In this document: positions 14,125 to 17,482 of the stretch, one piece after another | How positions within the stretch are numbered: position 1 is the first letter of the stretch | How the letters are laid out: each line of letters starts with the position of its first letter | NCBI GenBank assembly: GCA_014379275.1 | Contig: JACMMA010000229.1 | Coordinates: 1 to 17,482, forward strand | From: Armatimonadota bacterium | Lineage (GTDB): Bacteria; Armatimonadota; Armatimonadia; Armatimonadales; Armatimonadaceae | DNA length: 17,482 nucleotides | Direction of reading: 5' to 3' | Notes under the pieces: model-generated | What the model was told of the DNA's origin: nothing | The model's input: the letters and a program-made list of their open reading frames with translations, nothing else | Databases searched by the model: none | Program-made: the position numbers and the translations under genes

Positions 14125-15075
14125 TCAGTGTTCGGCGATAAAACTCGCGTCCCATTGCCAGGGTGTTACCGACTGTCCCCGGCGACGCCGCTCTGCAATG
14201 CGGAATGCGTCCAGAGCAACTATCGAGCGTAGTATGAGCGCGGTGATTCCCCAAAGACTGATCGGAAGTAGCGCCAGCAGGACGAAAGTCGCCAATAAAA
14301 GGGCGAACCCCTTCCCCCACTGTGCGTTGCGCAACTGTCCTGCTCCGGGCAGCAGGAACGACAAGATCGCGGAAACGTACGGGGTCGCCTCGGTCACCGG
14401 CAAAACATCCGTCCTCTGGGCGACACGCGCCGCGCTACCGGGAGCTACTGGATATGGCGATTCTGATCGATCTGAGTATCGTTCCGCTTGCTGGACTTCG
14501 CGCCGCGCCTGCTGACGCAGGACGCCCACAGGCGATGTAACGGTAGGAATCGGCGGTACCGTCGGCATCACCGACTCGGATTTTGTCGGCTCTGCGACAT
14601 CGGCGAAACTCGCCCCACAATTGAGGCAGAATGAGAATGTCGATTCCCCCACGTTCGCCGGTGCGGGGGTACCACAGTTCAAACACAACCGCCCGCCGCT
14701 GCTCCGTTGCCGCGCCTCGACTTCGGCGCGTCGGCGTTCGAGTTCTGCCCGTTCCCGGTCGGCCCGAGCCTGAACCGCTTTGCGGTGGGCGTCCTCGCGT
14801 TCACGGCGCAAAGACTCGGCTTGTACCTGAGGGGGAAGCGGCATCTCTCCCGACTTCCGCGACGTGGAAACTCCCCCCCAAGTGCCGCCCTGCACCGTGC
14901 CGAGTTCGGCGGCGTAGATCGTTTCCTGTTCAGAAAGTCGCCGCCATTGTGCGTCGGTCATCGCCGCTTCACCGTTCGCCGTCACCGCCAGCACAGTCGA
15001 ACAGTTGCCGCAGGTGCGCGCCGTCGAGGGGTTGGCCCGACCGCAGGCGGGGCAGACTATATCGCTGTTACTCAA
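14125..15075 (-). CDS. Double zinc-ribbon protein with C-terminal membrane domain
   Basis: 316 aa from the TTG at 15075, which lies over the end of the upstream M48 peptidase gene (TTGAGTAA) and has GGGGAG about eight bases upstream. Frames from GTG at 15084 or 15108 are alternatives. An N-terminal zinc ribbon has Cys8, 11, 22, 25 (CPACGRANPSTARTCGNC). A charged helix follows (about 85-125, ESLRREREDAHRKA, RERAELERRRAEVEAR), probably a coiled coil. A second ribbon has Cys131, 134, 150, 153 (CLNCGTPAP, FCLNCG). After a Pro/Ser linker come two membrane helices (about 232-250 and 258-285) in the SFLLPGAGQL-NAQWGKGF form seen in TM2/DUF5683-like membrane proteins. Function unknown; the overlap with a zinc metallopeptidase that itself carries a zinc ribbon suggests they work together. 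Confidence 0.7.
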   Translation of the reverse strand: MSNSDIVCPACGRANPSTARTCGNCSTVLAVTANGEAAMTDAQWRRLSEQETIYAAELGTVQGGTWGGVSTSRKSGEMPLPPQVQAESLRREREDAHRKAVQARADRERAELERRRAEVEARQRSSGGRLCLNCGTPAPANVGESTFSFCLNCGASFADVAEPTKSESVMPTVPPIPTVTSPVGVLRQQARREVQQAERYSDRSESPYPVAPGSAARVAQRTDVLPVTEATPYVSAILSFLLPGAGQLRNAQWGKGFALLLATFVLLALLPISLWGITALILRSIVALDAFRIAERRRRGQSVTPWQWDASFIAEH

Positions 15076-16180
15076 GCGGAGCACTCCCCTCACTCTTTGT
15101 CGCGTCACCGCTTACCACGTCCTGGCTATTCGGCACATCCGGTTTTAACACAGTCCCGCAATTGATACAGAACGTAAACGCGGCGTCGGTCTCCTTGCCA
15201 CAGGAGGGGCACGTCAACCGCTCGTTCGCGAGTGTCTTCATAGAGATCGTGGACAGCGGTCCGCGGCGGCGGTCGCCGACCTTGTCGCGGAAGATATAGC
15301 TTCCCGCGATGATATTTTTGTACTCGTCGGTAGCGCCCCAGCGAAGCACTTCTTTGGCACGGAGTACCGGAATCGGGTGCGTCTTGTCGGACTCGAGCAT
15401 CACCTTGTAAAATTTGTCTAGCCGCGACCAATCCGGTCGTTCATAATCCTCGGCTTGCTTCAAATACTCCTCGCGGTCCATCTGCTCGAATATCTTCGGA
15501 GAACCACCGGTCAGTTTGAACAGCGCGGAAAACACGATTTCCGGGTCCTGCACGACAAGAATCGCCGCACGGTCGGCGGAAAATTCCGCCTTTCGGGTCC
15601 ACTCCAAAAGGGCGGCACGTATCGGGAACGAGAAAAGGTCGCCCATTCCAAGTCGCAGGTCGCCGAGCTTCGCCAGAAGTTGCAGCATCAATGCCATCAG
15701 GCGATACACTGTGTGCCCGCAGTGGATGTGCCCCATTTCGTGCGCGATGACAGCAAGCAATTCGTCTTCGGAAAGCAGTTCGACTAAGCCGGTGTGAAGC
15801 ACCATCGTCGGGTTGTCCCGCCCGAGCGCGAACGCGTTGGCGATGGGTGTTTGCGACACGAACAGAGACGGCTCCGGCAGGTCCAGGATCGTGCAGGCTT
15901 CGCGCAGTAGCGCGTGGATACGCGGCAGTTGTTTTGGGGTCACGCGCACCGCGGACGCACATTCTTCGTGGTAGATGATCTTTTCGAAAGAGTACTGTGA
16001 AAACTTAGACGCTACCAGTTCGAAACCGGGCACGGCACGGAGCGCGGCGGTCGCTTGCTGGTCTAGCGGGTGACGGTACGTGTCCGGGGCGATCTGCGGG
16101 AATCGGACTCTGCCGGTCGGTATCACGGCGGTTTCGCCGCTGTCCGCGGCGGTCTCGGTTTGGGAATTGGTTTCACTCAT
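15068..16180 (-). CDS. M48-family zinc metallopeptidase with C-terminal zinc ribbon
   Basis: 370 aa. The catalytic domain (about 70-290) has AVIAHEMGHIHCGH with HEMGH at 147-151 and the third ligand Glu199 in RKAEFSADR, the M48 (Ste24/HtpX-like) arrangement; SQTPIANAFALG (109-120) is the usual upstream strand. Unlike HtpX there are no obvious N-terminal membrane helices; one hydrophobic stretch (LMALMLQLLAKLG, about 161-173) follows the active site. The C-terminus has a zinc ribbon with Cys324, 327, 338, 341 (CPSCGKE...FCINCG). The fusion resembles cytoplasmic or membrane-associated M48 proteins of unknown substrate. ATG at 16180; AAGGGA lies 17 bases upstream, too far to be a normal ribosome site. 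It overlaps the next gene by 8 bases. Confidence 0.88.
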   Translation of the reverse strand: MSETNSQTETAADSGETAVIPTGRVRFPQIAPDTYRHPLDQQATAALRAVPGFELVASKFSQYSFEKIIYHEECASAVRVTPKQLPRIHALLREACTILDLPEPSLFVSQTPIANAFALGRDNPTMVLHTGLVELLSEDELLAVIAHEMGHIHCGHTVYRLMALMLQLLAKLGDLRLGMGDLFSFPIRAALLEWTRKAEFSADRAAILVVQDPEIVFSALFKLTGGSPKIFEQMDREEYLKQAEDYERPDWSRLDKFYKVMLESDKTHPIPVLRAKEVLRWGATDEYKNIIAGSYIFRDKVGDRRRGPLSTISMKTLANERLTCPSCGKETDAAFTFCINCGTVLKPDVPNSQDVVSGDATKSEGSAPLE

Positions 16181-16358
16181 AGTTTGTATACGACGGTCCC
16201 TTCGGGGCTAAAGCATCGGTTTGCTAATACCCTTTCGGACACCGCAATATCTTTTACGGTTGCGCCACGGGCAACGTTTCCGCCACATCGTTAATTATAC
16301 CGCCCCACCCGAGGGTAAATCGCCTTACCAAACGCCGCGGACACGGCGATACAAGACC

Positions 16359-17060
16359 ATGACGTTTATCGAAGGCGAGATGACACGTGTTGTAGAACTG
16401 CAAGCCAAGAGTTACGCCCTGCTGAGGTGGGTCGGAGACGGACCGGGTCAAAGCACCCTGGATTTCGGCGTTTCCCACGACACGCTGACATTGACCGAGG
16501 CGGCGGCGGAATGGACACGCCGCAACGCGCATAACTTGCCCAAGGAGACGCGGGCCGAAGACACTGATCAGCCAGCGTTCGCGGCACTCTTCGCGTCTTA
16601 TCTGACGACCTCCTACACGCTTCTCGAAACACCAAACCTGCAGTACCGCTCCCGCACCGGTTGTTACTGCACCTTCTGCGCCCGTTTGCGTTCCGCATCT
16701 CTGCTCAAGGTCCGACAGCCGGACAAAAAGGCGCAAGGGCGGGCGCGGGAAATGAAGCAACTATACGTTTCCGGGTTGGCGACGGAGACCGGGGCGCCTT
16801 TAGCGTACGCCGCTCTCGCCGGGATATTAGACGACCCTGGATTAGCGATGCCTCTTTCGTACGCTACGTACGGACGGGAACTGTTACGTCGCTCCCAGTT
16901 CGCGTCACAGGGCGAAGGGATTCTGGTGCTCTGGCGAGAAATCTCCTGGGAGAAAGGCAAGCTACGAAAAGGATTCACCCTTTCAGCAGATGCCATGCTT
17001 CAAAGCGAGGCAGCAATCATTGAGGCAATCACAACGACACGACAAGGAAAACGGATATGA
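16359..17060 (+). CDS. Hypothetical protein with a CxCxxC motif
   Basis: I do not recognise this protein. From the ATG at 16359 it is 233 aa; the frame opens at 16221, and an ATG at 16380 with GAAGG just upstream is also possible. It is soluble, with no signal peptide or membrane helix. The one distinctive motif is GCYCTFCARLRSASLL (101-116), giving Cys102, 104 and 107, which could bind a metal; nearby His residues are few. The region 119-139 is basic (RQPDKKAQGRAREMK). Upstream (76-96) is FAALFASYLTTSYTLLETPNL, a helical stretch. It overlaps the following SnoaL-like gene by ATGA, so the two were probably translated together. It is divergent from the M48 unit. Confidence 0.6.
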   Translation: MTFIEGEMTRVVELQAKSYALLRWVGDGPGQSTLDFGVSHDTLTLTEAAAEWTRRNAHNLPKETRAEDTDQPAFAALFASYLTTSYTLLETPNLQYRSRTGCYCTFCARLRSASLLKVRQPDKKAQGRAREMKQLYVSGLATETGAPLAYAALAGILDDPGLAMPLSYATYGRELLRRSQFASQGEGILVLWREISWEKGKLRKGFTLSADAMLQSEAAIIEAITTTRQGKRI

Positions 17061-17461
17061 CAGCAGATCAGATAACGACCGCGTGGCTTGACGCCTACAA
17101 CACCCGCGACCCGCACGCGCTGATCGCGCTCTACCACGACGACGCCTAAGTTTTTCAGGTGGCTGCGGGTCCGCCCCTTCGCGGTCGGGACGCCCTGCTC
17201 GAAAATTTCATTGCCTTCTTCGCGGCGTTCCCCGACAACTATACGAACCCGGTCAACGTGATCCATACCGACGCGTGGAGCATTGTGGAGTGGCAAGGCG
17301 CCGGGACTTTCACGGGTAAGCTCGGGGACTGGGAGCCGACGGGGCGAAGTTTCGAGATACGCGGCTGCGGCTTTTTCCAGATCGCCAGCGGGAAGATTAC
17401 CTACCAGCGCGGCTATTTCGACAGCCTCGGCTGGTTTCGACAGATTGGAGTGGTTGCGTAG
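17057..17461 (+). pseudogene. SnoaL-like (NTF2-fold) protein interrupted by an in-frame TAA
   Basis: The ATG at 17057 overlaps the preceding gene's TGA and starts MTADQITTAWLDAYNTRDPH, then ALIALYHDDA, the typical opening helices of SnoaL-like/polyketide-cyclase NTF2-fold proteins. Codon 31 is TAA (17147-17149). The same frame continues without break as VFQVAAGPPLRGRDALLENF, then IAFFAAFPDNYTNPVNVIHT and GFFQIASGKITYQRGYFDS to a TAG at 17459-17461. Joined, it is about 134 codons, the normal family length, so a single substitution (for example from CAA, GAA or AAA) would explain the stop. A GTG at 17159 could start only a truncated, probably unfolded product. Without the stop it would be a small ligand-binding or isomerase-like protein of unknown substrate. 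A sequence error is a real alternative. Confidence 0.8.
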
Positions 17462-17482
17462 CGGTTTGTCCCTCCGCGGCGA

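Overview
The window looks like a chromosomal segment of a GC-rich, diderm, free-living bacterium. The evidence is a Wzi-type outer-membrane barrel ending in an aromatic residue, type IV pilus minor pilins, an exported Mn-type superoxide dismutase, and a secreted protein ending in a PEP-CTERM-like sorting tail. The gene mix, with HAF-repeat and PEP-CTERM-like proteins and an SLH-like segment on the capsule barrel, would suit Armatimonadota or a relative. That placement is inference; there is no rRNA or other marker gene here.

Layout. Positions 1-218 hold the 3' end of citrate synthase (+), running into a strong terminator hairpin. Positions 136-2712 are a tightly coupled minus-strand operon of three minor-pilin-like proteins (PilV-, PilW- and PilX-like). 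Positions 2713-3438 are an AT-richer gap with several small hairpins and no gene. Positions 3439-4496 hold a broken gene for a secreted, surface-sorted protein (in-frame TGA plus a frameshift). Positions 4591-8820 are a minus-strand exopolysaccharide operon: initiating sugar-phosphate transferase, membrane-anchored nucleotide-sugar 4,6-dehydratase (CapD/WbpM type), Wzi-like barrel. A divergent HAF-repeat protein (9009-10340) appears to be made from a leaderless mRNA. The shared intergenic region carries three operator-like half-sites spaced exactly 10 bp apart.

The right half is a set of unrelated functions: exported superoxide dismutase (10436-11176, -), a second secreted-protein remnant (about 11254-11635, +), an alpha/beta hydrolase of the non-heme chloroperoxidase family (11746-12597, +), proA (12764-14083, -), a two-gene unit coding for an M48 zinc metallopeptidase with a C-terminal zinc ribbon and a double-zinc-ribbon membrane protein (14125-16180, -), an unrecognised CxCxxC protein (16359-17060, +) and a SnoaL-like gene cut by an in-frame TAA (17057-17461, +).

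The most notable points are the 10-bp-phased operator, the leaderless GTG gene, a 20-bp hairpin between convergent genes with G-quadruplex motifs on both strands, the M48/zinc-ribbon pair, and four plus-strand genes that are broken or lack a normal end. The last could be real decay or residual sequence errors. I see no CRISPR array, tRNA, rRNA, transposase or phage gene.
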